NCBI RefSeq assembly: GCF_014322765.1
Contig: NZ_JAASTZ010000001.1
Span: forward strand, 124,001 to 188,000
Origin: Listeria immobilis
Lineage (GTDB): Bacteria; Bacillota; Bacilli; Lactobacillales; Listeriaceae
Direction: 5' to 3'
Length of the DNA: 64,000 nt
The notes below the pieces were generated by a model. That model saw nothing but the letters and a program-made list of their open reading frames with translations. It had not been told where the DNA came from and did no database searches. Positions 35,789 through 44,539 of this stretch are shown here, piece after piece; positions within the stretch are counted from its first letter, which is position 1, and the number at the start of each line of letters is the position of its first letter. Both the position numbers and the translations under genes were made by a program.

Positions 35789-35876
35789 GGGGAAGTACTC
35801 AAGTGGCTGAAGAGGCGCCCCTGCTAAGGGTGTAGGTCGCTCGCGCGGCGCGAGGGTTCAAATCCCTCCTTCTCCG
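35789..35876 (+). tRNA. tRNA-Ser (GCT)
   Basis: Acceptor GGGGAAG / CTTCTCC (one G-T pair), anticodon loop CTGCTAA, long variable arm (GTCGCTCGCGCGGCG), T loop TTCAAAT; CCA not encoded. Three bases after tRNA-Asn. Confidence 0.97.
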
Positions 35877-35885
35877 TTGAAACAA

Positions 35886-35917
35886 AAGTCAGTAATCTAG
35901 AATTACTGGCTTTTTTA
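35886..35917 (+). terminator. Terminator of tRNA pair
   Basis: AAGTCAGTAAT / ATTACTGGCTT stem and T6. The following ~250 bases up to 36167 hold no gene that I can support. Confidence 0.85.
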
Positions 35918-36167
35918 TATGGAACTAAAAAACGAATCTCTCTTACTTTTCAATTTGCCCAATTAACTGGTTTTATGATTGCCCGAAATTATAAGGAATT
36001 TCAATGCAATTTTTTTCTAAAAGGATTTGCTGTTCATGCAAAATAAATTTGGCACACTTAAATTAAAATTATGCCTGATTGTAGCAACTATGCAAACTTT
36101 ACAGTAGCGTTAGGAATTGGTTAAGCTTTCCAAGCGAATGGGAGGAGGCAAGTTTCTCTATGAAAAA

Positions 36168-36793
36168 TTAAAAATTACTTGCAATAATTTTCGCTTCCTT
36201 GATAGCATTTTTCTTTATTTTATTAGTGTCATTTGACGATTTCGTAACACCTTCAATAAAAATAGCTTGAACATCCTTTACACCAAAGAAGGCTAATATT
36301 GTTTTAATATAAGAAAAGCCGTGCTCTTCGCCTTGCGATATACCGGTATGATAATTTCCTCCCGAAGATTGAATGCATAATGCTTTTTTTCTAATAAAAG
36401 TCCTTGTGGCCCCTCTTTTGTAAATTTAAATGTTTTTCCTGCGATAGAAATATTGTCAAAATAAGCCTTAAGCACTGGAGGGACACCAAGATTCCAAAGA
36501 GGAGTTGCAAAAACATATTTGTCTGCATGGATAAATTGATCCAAGTTTGCCGTCATCAATTGAACTTTTCGTTGATGTTCTTCATAAAGTTCATCGTATT
36601 TGACTGTTCCAAAAACGCTCCCTAAAATTGCTTGATCCAGAAAAGGAATTTCTGTTTTAAATAAGTCTAGCTCTTCAATTTCGTCATTGGGATTTAATCT
36701 TTTATATTCTTGAATGAATTCTTGTCCAACAGATAAACTAAATGAATCATTGACGGTTTTTACATTTGCTGCGATATATAATATTTTTGCCAT
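36168..36793 (-). pseudogene. FMN-dependent NADH-azoreductase, frameshifted at an A7 tract
   Basis: Flavodoxin-like azoreductase: KILYIAANVKTVNDSFSLSV (FMN P-loop), FATPLWNLGVPPVLKAYFDN and a complete C part in the second frame, starting KALCIQSSGGNYHTG and ending KEAKIIASNF. The frame breaks in A7 (36384-36390, minus strand); one more A restores a 208-aa protein, the normal AzoR length. Reduces quinones and azo dyes. Divergent from a YodB/HxlR-like regulator that also carries a one-base deletion, so the whole detoxification module looks inactive or switchable. Confidence 0.85.
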
Positions 36794-36915
36794 TTGCTAA
36801 TAGCCTCCGATTTTTAATGTGATGTTGTTTGCCGGCTTACTTGCTTGTTGCATCAACTGATGTTATCATTTTAACAGTTATTTTCATTTGCACAAAAATG
36901 CACTTTTTTGTAAGG

Positions 36916-36935
36916 TACTACCTAAAATGATAGTA
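36916..36935. promoter_or_regulatory. Candidate YodB/HxlR operator
   Basis: TACTA-N10-TAGTA inverted repeat in the region between the divergent azoreductase and HxlR genes; TACT/AGTA half-sites are usual for YodB-type repressors. Confidence 0.5.
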
Positions 36936-36946
36936 AGGAGAAAATT

Positions 36947-37293
36947 ATGAATCGAGAAAAAAATTTTAATTGCCCGGTTGAAGCACCTATTTCTTTCATT
37001 GGTGGAAATTTAAAGCTATTATTCTTCATTACTTAACAAACTATACTTTACGTTTTAATGAATTACAAAAACTTGTTTCAAAAGCTACTCCTAAAATGCT
37101 TACACAGCAATTACGAGAACTTGAAAGAGATGGGTTAATTAGTCGGAAGGTATATCCGGTCGTTCCTCCAAAGACAGAATACGCTTTGACAGATTTTGGG
37201 CGGAGTTTAACGCCAATATTAAAAGCTCTTTGTGACTGGGGTACAATTTATATAGAGAACGATTGGACTTGGATTGCCACAAATCCTTCTTAA
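36947..37293 (+). pseudogene. YodB-like HxlR redox regulator, frameshifted
   Basis: Begins MNREKNFNCPVEAPISFIGG with the single N-terminal Cys (Cys9) followed by Pro, as in quinone-sensing YodB/CatR proteins, then stops at 37035. A second frame continues KAIILHYLTNYTLRFNELQK, through MLTQQLRELERDGLISRKV and PPKTEYALTDFGRSL to 37293. A one-base loss in the IGGKWK region (37004-37013) explains it. Intact, it would be ~115 aa and would repress the divergent azoreductase. Confidence 0.82.
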
Positions 37294-37360
37294 AATAACA
37301 TGATATAGTTAACCTAAATATACACAAAGTCAATATTATAGGTATTTTTTTAAAAGATAT

Positions 37361-37402
37361 CTTAAAACTAGATGGCATAGCTATAGTTTTAAGGTGTTTT
37401 TT
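37361..37402 (+). terminator. Intrinsic terminator
   Basis: Perfect 10-bp stem CTTAAAACTA / TAGTTTTAAG (37361-37370, 37384-37393) and T7. Confidence 0.85.
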
Positions 37403-37445
37403 TATTTGGAAAATATTATTAGTAGAGATCCATTTTTATTTAAAG

Positions 37446-37474
37446 TTGGGTTTCATAAATAAAGTTGTTATAAT
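37446..37474 (+). promoter_or_regulatory. Promoter of the DUF1801 gene
   Basis: TTGGGT (37446-37451), 17 bases, TATAAT (37469-37474), 30 bases before the start codon. Confidence 0.6.
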
Positions 37475-37503
37475 AATAAAAAGGTTTCAAGAAAGGAATA
37501 GAT

Positions 37504-37896
37504 ATGGATAATAAATTAGCATTTTCAACGATTGATGAATATATCGAAGGGATGCCGCCAGAAACACAAGCAACTCTACAGCGAATTAGAGAAACTATCC
37601 AAGCCGTCGCTCCTGAGGCAACCGAAAAAATTAGTTATCAGATGCCAACGTTCTATTTTGAAGGAAATCTTGTTCATTTTGCGGTTGCAAAAAATCATTT
37701 TGGTTTTTATCCAGCGCCCAGTGGTATTGTTGCTTTTGAGTCTGAAATAAGTGAATATAAACATTCTAAAGGAGCCGTTCAATTTCCGATTAATCAACCA
37801 GTTCCATACGATTTAATAACAAAAATGGTTACTTTTCGACTAGCTGAGAACAAACAAAAAGCAGCAGAAAAGTTAGCAAAAAAAAAGAAAAAATAG
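37504..37896 (+). CDS. DUF1801 (YdhG-like) protein
   Basis: 130-aa frataxin-like fold protein: TIDEYIEGMPPETQATLQRI, ATEKISYQMPTFYFEGNLVH and HFGFYPAPSGIVAFE are the DUF1801 hallmarks. A Lys tail ends the protein; it contains an intact 9-A tract (37878-37886). Monocistronic with own promoter and terminator. Family function unknown; some relatives are linked to iron or stress. Confidence 0.88.
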   Translation: MDNKLAFSTIDEYIEGMPPETQATLQRIRETIQAVAPEATEKISYQMPTFYFEGNLVHFAVAKNHFGFYPAPSGIVAFESEISEYKHSKGAVQFPINQPVPYDLITKMVTFRLAENKQKAAEKLAKKKKK

Positions 37897-37898
37897 TA

Positions 37899-37934
37899 AA
37901 AAAGCTTTCTCCTTAAAGGGAGGAAGCTTTTTGT
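37899..37934 (+). terminator. Intrinsic terminator
   Basis: AAAAGCTTTCTCC / GGGAGGAAGCTTTTT stem. Confidence 0.85.
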
Positions 37935-37957
37935 TTGGTCATTTATATATAAAAGAC

Positions 37958-37985
37958 TAGACATTTAATTTAAAATGAGTATAAT
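37958..37985 (+). promoter_or_regulatory. PTS EIIC promoter with GntR motif
   Basis: TAGACA (37958-37963), 16 bases, TATAAT (37980-37985). The -35 is embedded in CTAGACATTT-AATTT (37957-), the same word that appears before the downstream GntR gene at 39371. Confidence 0.6.
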
Positions 37986-37992
37986 AATAAAT

Positions 37993-38006
37993 AGAAAACG
38001 TTTTCT
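37993..38006. promoter_or_regulatory. cre-like catabolite operator
   Basis: Perfect palindrome AGAAAACGTTTTCT just downstream of the -10; one mismatch to the CcpA consensus WTGNAANCGNWNNCW. Confidence 0.7.
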
Positions 38007-38039
38007 TTTTAGAAATATATCATGTTTGGGGGAAGTAAA

Positions 38040-39326
38040 TTGAATAAGTTTATGGAGTTACTTGGGGAGAAATTAATGCCTTTTGCTGCAAAACTGGGAG
38101 AGAATAGGTATTTAACAACATTACGAGATGCATTTATGTTGGCATTCCCACTAACTATGTTTGGTTCGATTGCTGTTGTTTTAATGAATTTACCATTTTG
38201 GAGCGATGAGACAAAAGCGGTATTGCAGTTATACCTTGGAAATGCACAAAGCGCCACGATGAGTATTATGACTGTTTTTGTTGTTTTTGGAATCGGGTAT
38301 TCTTTGTCTAAATATTATAAAGTGGAAGCGATTTACGGGGGTGCTGTTGCCCTTGCTAGTTTCTTGATTTTAACGCCATTTTTCTTTAATAGTCCAGATG
38401 GAGAACTTATTACTGGAGCTCTTTCACTTGATCGCCTCGGAGCAAAAGGAATGTTTATCGGGATGATTAGCGGTTTTATTGCTGCAGAATTATATCGTTT
38501 TTTTGTTCAACGCGATTGGACAATTAAAATGCCAGCAGGAGTTCCACCAGCAGTAGCTAAATCATTTGCAGCACTAATTCCGGCAATTTTAACATTAAGT
38601 ATCTTTTTAATAATTAATGTTATTGTACAATTCTTCTTTAATACAAACTTACATGATGTTGTTTATACAGTTATTCAAAAGCCATTAGTAGGGCTAGGTT
38701 CTGGAATTGTTCCAACTTTAATTGCGCTATTTTTTATTCAAGTATTGTGGTTTTTCGGGCTACACGGGCAAATTATTGTCAACTCGGTGATGGATCCAAT
38801 TTGGAATACTTTAATGCTGGAAAACTTAGATGCATATAAGGCTGGGTTACCATTACCGCACATAGTTACCAAACCATTTATGGAAGTATTTACGGTAGGT
38901 ATGGGTGGCTCTGGGATGACTCTAGCAGTTGTAATTGCGCTAGCATTTCTAATGAAAAGTAAGCAAAGTAAAGAAATTGGTCGATTAGCACTTGGACCAG
39001 GACTTTTTAACGTAAATGAACCGGTACTTTTTGGGATGCCGATTGTATTAAATGCGACAATATTAATTCCATGGATTATTGCACCACTTATCGTAACAGC
39101 ACTGAATTATTTTGTAATGGCTGCTGGGATTGTTCCAACTCCAACAGGGGTTGCTGTTCCTTGGACTGTACCAATTGTAATTAATGGTATTCTTGCAACT
39201 AACTCATGGCTAGGAGGTGCACTTCAAGTAGTAGATTTCTTTATTGTCTTAGTCATTTGGTACCCATTCTTAAAACTGATTGATCGTGCTAATATTGCAA
39301 GAGAATCAGAAGCAGTTGAAAAATAA
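38040..39326 (+). CDS. PTS EIIC permease, lactose/cellobiose family
   Basis: 428-aa membrane EIIC (~8-10 helices) with family features LGENRYLTTLRDAFMLAFPL, WFFGLHGQIIVNSVMDPIW and GPGLFNVNEPVLFGMPIVLN. TTG 38040 is 7 bases after GGGGGA; an ATG at 38022 lies upstream of that site. No EIIA or EIIB gene is adjacent, so it must borrow these (for example from the 49081 locus). The next gene is a GntR/UTRA regulator with a shared motif in both promoters. Confidence 0.94.
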   Translation: MNKFMELLGEKLMPFAAKLGENRYLTTLRDAFMLAFPLTMFGSIAVVLMNLPFWSDETKAVLQLYLGNAQSATMSIMTVFVVFGIGYSLSKYYKVEAIYGGAVALASFLILTPFFFNSPDGELITGALSLDRLGAKGMFIGMISGFIAAELYRFFVQRDWTIKMPAGVPPAVAKSFAALIPAILTLSIFLIINVIVQFFFNTNLHDVVYTVIQKPLVGLGSGIVPTLIALFFIQVLWFFGLHGQIIVNSVMDPIWNTLMLENLDAYKAGLPLPHIVTKPFMEVFTVGMGGSGMTLAVVIALAFLMKSKQSKEIGRLALGPGLFNVNEPVLFGMPIVLNATILIPWIIAPLIVTALNYFVMAAGIVPTPTGVAVPWTVPIVINGILATNSWLGGALQVVDFFIVLVIWYPFLKLIDRANIARESEAVEK

Positions 39327-39370
39327 GTTATGTTTTGTTATTCGATATGCTATAATTTGATTTGACATGG

Positions 39371-39380
39371 CTAGACATTT
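39371..39380. promoter_or_regulatory. GntR candidate operator, second copy
   Basis: CTAGACATTT followed by TTAATTT, 28 bases before the GntR start; matches the motif in front of the EIIC gene. Confidence 0.5.
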
Positions 39381-39407
39381 TTAATTTCGAATGAAGGAGC
39401 GGTCGAA

Positions 39408-40121
39408 TTGGTTAAGTATGAAATGATAGCAGCTGATATTCGCGATAAAATAAACGACGGTACTTATCCACCGGAATCTATTCTTCCTGATCAAGTTAGT
39501 TTATGTGAAACGTATGATTGTAGTAGAATGACAATAAAAAAAGCATTTGATGTGTTAGCGCTCGAAGGTCTCGTTTACAGGCAACGAGGAGCGGGAACTT
39601 TTGTTATGAAAAATGCGCTTGCGAACAAACAAGATGCTAGTTTACGAGAGTATGATGGACTTACCAAAATGATGGGTGATAATCGCATTACAAGTAAAAT
39701 TATTGCATTCGACATCACCTTCCCTGATGAAAAAACGCAAGAACAACTTTTAATTAAAGCGGATCAGCCTGTTTATAAATTGATTCGTTTACGCCTTTTG
39801 GATGGAAAACCTTATGTATTAGAACATACGACTATGCCCGCAGATCTTGTCCCAGGTTTAACAAAAGAAATTTTACATCATTCAATTTATGCGTATTTAC
39901 AAGAGTCACTTAAGCTTGTTCTTAGCGGCGCATTTCGAAAAATTAATGCGGATAAGCCGTCTAAGTATGATAAAGAATATTTGGCTTGCGGAGAACATGA
40001 TCCAGTGCTTGAGGTGGAACAAGTCGTTTATTTAAAAGATGGAAGACCTGTTGAATATTCAAGATCTAGACATCGCTATGATACAAGAAGTTTTATTATG
40101 GTTGATCATCGCGAAAAGTAA
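39408..40121 (+). CDS. GntR/HutC-family regulator with UTRA domain
   Basis: 237 aa. Winged HTH in residues 1-70 (EMIAADIRDKINDGTYPPES, CETYDCSRMTIKKAFDVLAL, YRQRGAGTFV) and UTRA ligand domain thereafter (YKLIRLRLLDGKPYVLEHTT, VVYLKDGRPVEYSRSRHRYD). TTG start with AAGGAG 8 bases ahead. Likely senses a phosphorylated beta-glucoside and controls the EIIC gene and itself, judged by shared CTAGACATTT sites. Confidence 0.93.
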   Translation: MVKYEMIAADIRDKINDGTYPPESILPDQVSLCETYDCSRMTIKKAFDVLALEGLVYRQRGAGTFVMKNALANKQDASLREYDGLTKMMGDNRITSKIIAFDITFPDEKTQEQLLIKADQPVYKLIRLRLLDGKPYVLEHTTMPADLVPGLTKEILHHSIYAYLQESLKLVLSGAFRKINADKPSKYDKEYLACGEHDPVLEVEQVVYLKDGRPVEYSRSRHRYDTRSFIMVDHREK

Positions 40122-40162
40122 AATAAAGTCAGAGAGAATACGCTCCTCTGACTTTATTTTTA
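40120..40162 (+). terminator. Intrinsic terminator
   Basis: 15-bp perfect stem (40120-40134 with 40146-40160) based on AATAAAGTCAGAG and its complement, then T-run. Confidence 0.92.
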
Positions 40163-40230
40163 TAGGAAAAATGTATAAAAAATCCTCTGCAAATAAATTT
40201 AAAAATATGAAATAAAATTAAGGAAATGCG

Positions 40231-40258
40231 TTGACAGTGTCTCAAATTATGTTATAAT
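40231..40258 (+). promoter_or_regulatory. Promoter of the Glu/Asp tRNA pair
   Basis: TTGACA (40231-40236), 16 bases, TATAAT (40253-40258). Confidence 0.88.
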
Positions 40259-40322
40259 AAAAAAGCTGGTGTAAGAGAAATGAATTTTTATTGAATATAT
40301 ATTCATTTTTTAATTTTTCTCT

Positions 40323-40394
40323 GGCCCGTTGGTCAAGCGGTTAAGACACCGCCCTTTCACGGCGGTAACACGGGTTCGATTCCCGTACGGGTCA
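40323..40394 (+). tRNA. tRNA-Glu (TTC)
   Basis: Acceptor GGCCCGT / ACGGGTC (one G-T pair), anticodon loop CTTTCAC, T loop TTCGATT, discriminator A; CCA not encoded. Confidence 0.97.
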
Positions 40395-40419
40395 CTTTTT
40401 ATTCATTTTATATACATAT

Positions 40420-40492
40420 GGTTCCGTGGTGTAGGGGTTAACATGCCTGCCTGTCACGCAGGAGATCGCGGGTTCAAATCCCGTCGGGACCG
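40420..40492 (+). tRNA. tRNA-Asp (GTC)
   Basis: Acceptor GGTTCCG / CGGGACC, anticodon loop CTGTCAC, T arm CGGGTTCAAATCCCG, discriminator G. Confidence 0.97.
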
Positions 40493-40497
40493 CTCTT

Positions 40498-40530
40498 AAA
40501 AGAATTCAAGTTTAACTTGGATTCTTTTTT
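40498..40530 (+). terminator. Terminator of tRNA pair
   Basis: AAGAATTCAAG / CTTGGATTCTT stem then T-run. Confidence 0.85.
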
Positions 40531-40540
40531 ATAGTCAAAA

Positions 40541-40570
40541 TTGGACAACTATTTTTATTTGAGCTATAAT
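40541..40570 (+). promoter_or_regulatory. Promoter of the OsmC-like gene
   Basis: TTGGAC (40541-40546), 18 bases, TATAAT (40565-40570). Confidence 0.6.
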
Positions 40571-40618
40571 CTTATTAATCGGATAAGAATTGTAAGATAT
40601 AAATTGGAGGAATAAACA

Positions 40619-40999
40619 ATGGATTTAGTGAAAAACGGAAAAGTATTAGAACTCGTGCATCCAAATGGCAATTGGCCTTTAATTAAAGAAGAGGGTTTTT
40701 CGCCAGTTCAAATAACCGTTGCGGCAGTTGCAGCTTGTAGTGGCTATGTATATCAAACTTTGCTAGAAAAGAAACGAATAGAGGTAAATGATCTTAGCCT
40801 TCATACAGAATATGAGCAAGATCAAGAAAGTGCTGTGCATGTTATAACAAAAATAAATGTTACTTTTACTGTTGACTTAGTAGATAAAAACAATGAAGCA
40901 AAGGCAGCAAAAGCCGTTCATTTAGTGAAAGATGCTTGCCCAGTTGCTAAAAGTTTGGATCCATCCATTGAAATTAACGAAATAGTTGTCTTTAAATAA
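40619..40999 (+). CDS. OsmC/Ohr-family peroxide-defence protein
   Basis: 126-aa OsmC fold. The two redox cysteines are in VAACSGYVYQTLLEKKRI and DACPVAKSL, matching the YhfA/OsmC branch rather than Ohr. Probably reduces organic peroxides or binds thiols in the cytoplasm. GGAGG ribosome site. Monocistronic. Confidence 0.9.
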   Translation: MDLVKNGKVLELVHPNGNWPLIKEEGFSPVQITVAAVAACSGYVYQTLLEKKRIEVNDLSLHTEYEQDQESAVHVITKINVTFTVDLVDKNNEAKAAKAVHLVKDACPVAKSLDPSIEINEIVVFK

Positions 41000-41007
41000 T
41001 CTCTGAA

Positions 41008-41040
41008 AGGACTGAGCAAAAAAAGCTCAGTCTTTTTTTT
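41008..41040 (+). terminator. Intrinsic terminator
   Basis: GGACTGAGC / GCTCAGTCT-type stem with T8-9. Confidence 0.92.
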
Positions 41041-41114
41041 GTATCTAGTGTGGCTTGCTTACTTCAAGAGAAGCATTTATACTGAAAGCAAACTAGCAAA
41101 CGAGGTGGCTTGAA

Positions 41115-41789
41115 ATGGAAGAAAAGACAATAGTAGAGAAACTCCGACTAACAAAATTTAAAGAAGCAGTGATTCTGGATGCACCAACGGATATGGACTA
41201 TTTTCAGCATTTACCAAGTTATGACAAACAATTGGCTAATAAGCAATATGATTTAATTTTTAAATTTGTAAAAACGTTAGATGAATTAGTTGTATTTATT
41301 AACCAAGTGATTACAGATAATCAACTTTTAGCGGATGGGTATGTGTTTATTGCCTATCCTAAAAAAGGAAATAAAAAATGGGATACATATGTTCACCGTG
41401 ATGAGCTGATGCCAGCGCTTAAAACAGACGAGGAAGGATACATTGGACAAAGTAACTTGAAATTTGCTCGAATGGTCGCGCTTGATGAAACTTATACAGT
41501 TGTTGGAATGAAAGAGGCAACAAAGTTAAAAATAAAAGGTGTTAAGAAAAATAATCCTTCCGCCGATGAATATGCCGATTATGTTCCGCAAGTGGTAGCT
41601 TTTTTAGCGGATAAAGGAGATTTAGCAACTTTTTATAGTAATTTAGCGACTGGTTATCAACGAGTCTGGGCGAGGTATATTTATTCTGCCAAACAAGCAG
41701 CTACACAAGAAAAAAGGCGACTGGAAATGGTAGATATATTAAGTCAAGGTTATAAGACCAAAGAACATTTTAGACAAGGGAAAAAGTAA
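41115..41789 (+). CDS. YdeI/OmpD-associated family protein
   Basis: 224 aa. N half resembles a DUF3052-like/YdeI alpha-beta fold (AYPKKGNKKWDTYVHRDELM), C-terminal part is the OmdA-type helix bundle (DYVPQVVAFLADKGDLATFY, YIYSAKQAATQEKRRLEMVD). No catalytic residues known. ATG preceded by GAGGTGG. Function unknown. Confidence 0.75.
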   Translation: MEEKTIVEKLRLTKFKEAVILDAPTDMDYFQHLPSYDKQLANKQYDLIFKFVKTLDELVVFINQVITDNQLLADGYVFIAYPKKGNKKWDTYVHRDELMPALKTDEEGYIGQSNLKFARMVALDETYTVVGMKEATKLKIKGVKKNNPSADEYADYVPQVVAFLADKGDLATFYSNLATGYQRVWARYIYSAKQAATQEKRRLEMVDILSQGYKTKEHFRQGKK

Positions 41790-41814
41790 CCAAATATTTT
41801 TTTGGTTATTTTTT
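41787..41814 (+). terminator. Intrinsic terminator overlapping the stop codon
   Basis: TAACCAAA / TTTGGTTA stem, T6; the TAA stop is the first base-paired triplet. Confidence 0.8.
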
Positions 41815-41920
41815 GCGTTTGAAACAGCTTCCTTATGTAAAAAAACATAAGCATGTTAGAATAGAGAGGAAATGAATTGTAGAAAAAATCTTGGTGAACC
41901 GAAAAAAGGGGACGTGCAGG

Positions 41921-42418
41921 ATGGCGAATTATATTAATAAAGCAAGGCGCCAAATTGACTTTGATCCATTTGATTTACGAATAGTTGCTGTGCCAGAAGT
42001 AGTAGCGGTTACTTTTAAACCACGAAACGAGCACACATTGCTTATTCGTATTGCGGATGTCGGCGCAACCTATCAGCCATTAAAAAATGAATCACTTTTC
42101 GAAGCTATTTTGCCAGTTCACTTTAACGATATAAACGAACAAGATGATTACTGGGGATTAAGTGAGAAAGAAGAAGCAGAGATGAAACTCTTTAATGAAG
42201 CGCATCGGGAAATGATTTATAAGTTTATTGACGCACATCCAGATTTCACTCAAATCATTGTCCATTGTCATGCTGGAGTAAGTAGAAGTAGTGCTGTTGC
42301 CATGGGTATTGCTGAGCATCTTGGTGACAATGATACGTTTACTAAACTCCAAGAAATCAAACGTTATTTACCAAATCCGCGGGTTCTCACAATAATGCGA
42401 GGCGAGGCGTATTTATAG
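41921..42418 (+). CDS. Dual-specificity/tyrosine phosphatase-like protein
   Basis: 165 aa. Active-site loop HCHAGVSRS gives Cys116 and Arg122 of the CX5R signature; the general-acid loop may be around [12 protein letters not shown] 41921 is 9 bases after AAGGGG; TTG 41891 precedes the site and is rejected. Similar proteins in Listeria lie before glutathione reductase, 28 bases downstream here, so the two may be one transcript with the histidine phosphatase. Confidence 0.88.
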   Translation: MANYINKARRQIDFDPFDLRIVAVPEVVAVTFKPRNEHTLLIRIADVGATYQPLKNESLFEAILPVHFNDINEQDDYWGLSEKEEAEMKLFNEAHREMIYKFIDAHPDFTQIIVHCHAGVSRSSAVAMGIAEHLGDNDTFTKLQEIKRYLPNPRVLTIMRGEAYL

Positions 42419-42446
42419 AAATGAAGAAAAGTTAGGAGAGATTCGT

Positions 42447-43796
42447 ATGGAAAGTCATTATGATTATATTGCAATCGGTGGGGGAAGTGGCGGAATTGCT
42501 TCCATTAACCGAGCTGCGATGCATGGAGCAAAATGTGCATTAATTGAACCGAAATTTTTAGGAGGAACATGTGTAAATGTAGGCTGTGTTCCTAAAAAAG
42601 TAATGTGGTATGGTGCGCAAATAAAAGAAGCAATGGATTTATATGCAGATGCTTATGGTTACAAAGTAGATGCAACTTTTAACTTCCAAAAATTAGTGGA
42701 AAATCGTGCCGCATATATTGAGCGAATTCGTGGCTCTTATAAGAATGGTTTAGATAATAATAAAGTTGATTGGATCAAAGGTTACGCAGAGTTTGTAGAT
42801 AAAAATACATTAAAAGTTAATGGAGAAATAATTACCGCAGATCATATTTTAATTGCAACTGGAGGAGAACCAGTATTTCCTTCTATTCCAGGCGCTGAAT
42901 ATGGAATTACTTCAGATGGCTTTTTCGCCCTAAAACAACTACCAAAAAAAGTAGCGATTGTTGGTGCTGGTTATATCGCAGTTGAGCTTGCTGGCGTTTT
43001 ACAACAACTTGGATCAGAAACGCATTTATTTGTACGTAAACATGCACCACTTAGAAAGTTTGATCCTATTTTAACAGATACATTAACAGAGATAATCGAA
43101 GAATCAGAAATGACATTACATAAACACGCTACTCCTCAAAAAGTTGAAGAAAACGCGGATGGAACGAAGACTTTATTTTTAGAAGACGGACGAACAGAAA
43201 CAGTCGATGTACTTATTTGGGCAATTGGACGAAAACCTGTAATACATGGTTTACAAATTGAAAAAGCTGGTGTAGAACTGCTAAAAAGTGGACATATAGC
43301 TGTAGATAAATTTCAAAACACGAATGTTCCTGGTATTTATGCAGTTGGTGATGTTACTGGTCAATATGAATTAACCCCTGTTGCAATTGCAGCTGGTAGA
43401 CGTCTATCAGAACGGCTTTTTAACAATAAAGAAAATGCGCATCTTTCCTATGAAAATATTCCAACAGTCGTATTTAGCCATCCAGCAATAGGTACAGTAG
43501 GTTTAACTGAACCAGAAGCCATCAGTAAGTATGGCAAAGAAAATATCAAAGTATATACATCTAAATTTACTTCTATGTATACAGCGATAACAGATCACCG
43601 TGAACCTTGTCGAATGAAATTAATTTGTGAGGGAAAAACAGAACGGATAATCGGTTTACATGGTATTGGATATGGCGTGGACGAAATGATTCAAGGCTTT
43701 GCTGTTGCAATTAATATGGGAGCAACCAAAGCAGATTTCGATAATACGGTCGCTATTCACCCAACCGGATCAGAAGAATTTGTTACAATGAAATAA
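42447..43796 (+). CDS. Glutathione-disulfide reductase
   Basis: 449-aa FAD/NADPH pyridine-nucleotide disulfide oxidoreductase. Redox pair Cys42/Cys47 in [18 protein letters not shown] site [17 protein letters not shown]; second FAD motif [14 protein letters not shown]-terminal base in [13 protein letters not shown]. Lacks the long C-terminal tail of thioredoxin or mercury reductases; the VNVGCVPKK form fits Gor. Keeps glutathione reduced, important for Listeria, which makes its own glutathione. Confidence 0.93.
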   Translation: MESHYDYIAIGGGSGGIASINRAAMHGAKCALIEPKFLGGTCVNVGCVPKKVMWYGAQIKEAMDLYADAYGYKVDATFNFQKLVENRAAYIERIRGSYKNGLDNNKVDWIKGYAEFVDKNTLKVNGEIITADHILIATGGEPVFPSIPGAEYGITSDGFFALKQLPKKVAIVGAGYIAVELAGVLQQLGSETHLFVRKHAPLRKFDPILTDTLTEIIEESEMTLHKHATPQKVEENADGTKTLFLEDGRTETVDVLIWAIGRKPVIHGLQIEKAGVELLKSGHIAVDKFQNTNVPGIYAVGDVTGQYELTPVAIAAGRRLSERLFNNKENAHLSYENIPTVVFSHPAIGTVGLTEPEAISKYGKENIKVYTSKFTSMYTAITDHREPCRMKLICEGKTERIIGLHGIGYGVDEMIQGFAVAINMGATKADFDNTVAIHPTGSEEFVTMK

Positions 43797-43825
43797 GAAA
43801 TAGCTTATGGAGGAGGATTACTTAA

Positions 43826-44500
43826 ATGGGGAAAAAATTATCACTTTATTTTGTAAGACATGGACAAACTTTTTTAAATAAAAACTTACGGATGCAAGGC
43901 TGGGCCGATACACCACTTACACCAGAAGGAATTGAAGTGGTGAAGGAAAGTGGTCGTGGACTTGCTGAAACAGAATTTGTAGCCGCTTATTCCAGTGATT
44001 TACACCGAACAATAGCTACAGCCGGCTACCTTTTAAAAGAAAACAAGCATGCGTTTGGTCTAACATTAGAACCGCTAAGTGAATTTCGAGAAACTTTCTT
44101 TGGGTCTTATGAAGGCGAAAAAGGCGATGTTGCATGGAATGAAATTGCGAAACATATGGGGTATGCAAGCCAAGAAGAACTATTTCAAAAAGCAGATGTT
44201 CGCGAAACAATGAATGGGACAAAAGCAGCTGATCCAACAGGTGATGCAGAAGACTTTATGACTTTTTGGACGCGTGTGGAACAAGGATTTTTACATGTGA
44301 TTAATCGTCACCGCGAAACAGGTGGAAATGTTCTAATTGTTGCACATGGTAATACTATTCGTAATATTGTTCATGAACTTGAACCGTCGCTTGATGAGGC
44401 AGTAATACTGGATAATGCAAGTGTAACGGTGCTAGCATATGAAAATGGTTTATTTAAATTAGAACGATTAAATGATACTTCTCATTTTACGAAAGCATAA
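43826..44500 (+). CDS. Histidine phosphatase superfamily (phosphoglycerate-mutase-like)
   Basis: 224 aa. RHG motif FVRHGQTFLNKNLRMQGWAD with the phosphorylated His, second arginine in SSDLHRTIATAGYLL and C-terminal His in VLIVAHGNTIRNIVH. More likely a broad phosphatase than a glycolytic mutase (short, GpmB-like). Follows gor by 29 bases, GGAGGAGG ribosome site. Confidence 0.92.
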   Translation: MGKKLSLYFVRHGQTFLNKNLRMQGWADTPLTPEGIEVVKESGRGLAETEFVAAYSSDLHRTIATAGYLLKENKHAFGLTLEPLSEFRETFFGSYEGEKGDVAWNEIAKHMGYASQEELFQKADVRETMNGTKAADPTGDAEDFMTFWTRVEQGFLHVINRHRETGGNVLIVAHGNTIRNIVHELEPSLDEAVILDNASVTVLAYENGLFKLERLNDTSHFTKA

Positions 44501-44539
44501 AAATAGCGCTTTAGGAATTAATCCTAAAGCGCTATTTTT
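44499..44539. terminator. Bidirectional terminator with 18-bp perfect stem
   Basis: AAAAATAGCGCTTTAGGA (44499-44516) and its exact complement (44522-44539), overlapping the stop codons of both convergent genes. Confidence 0.95.

Noticed and set aside
35713-40492. tRNA genes as integration site of a mobile island
   Set aside because: No integrase, no repeated tRNA 3' end, and genes between the pairs are ordinary chromosome genes.
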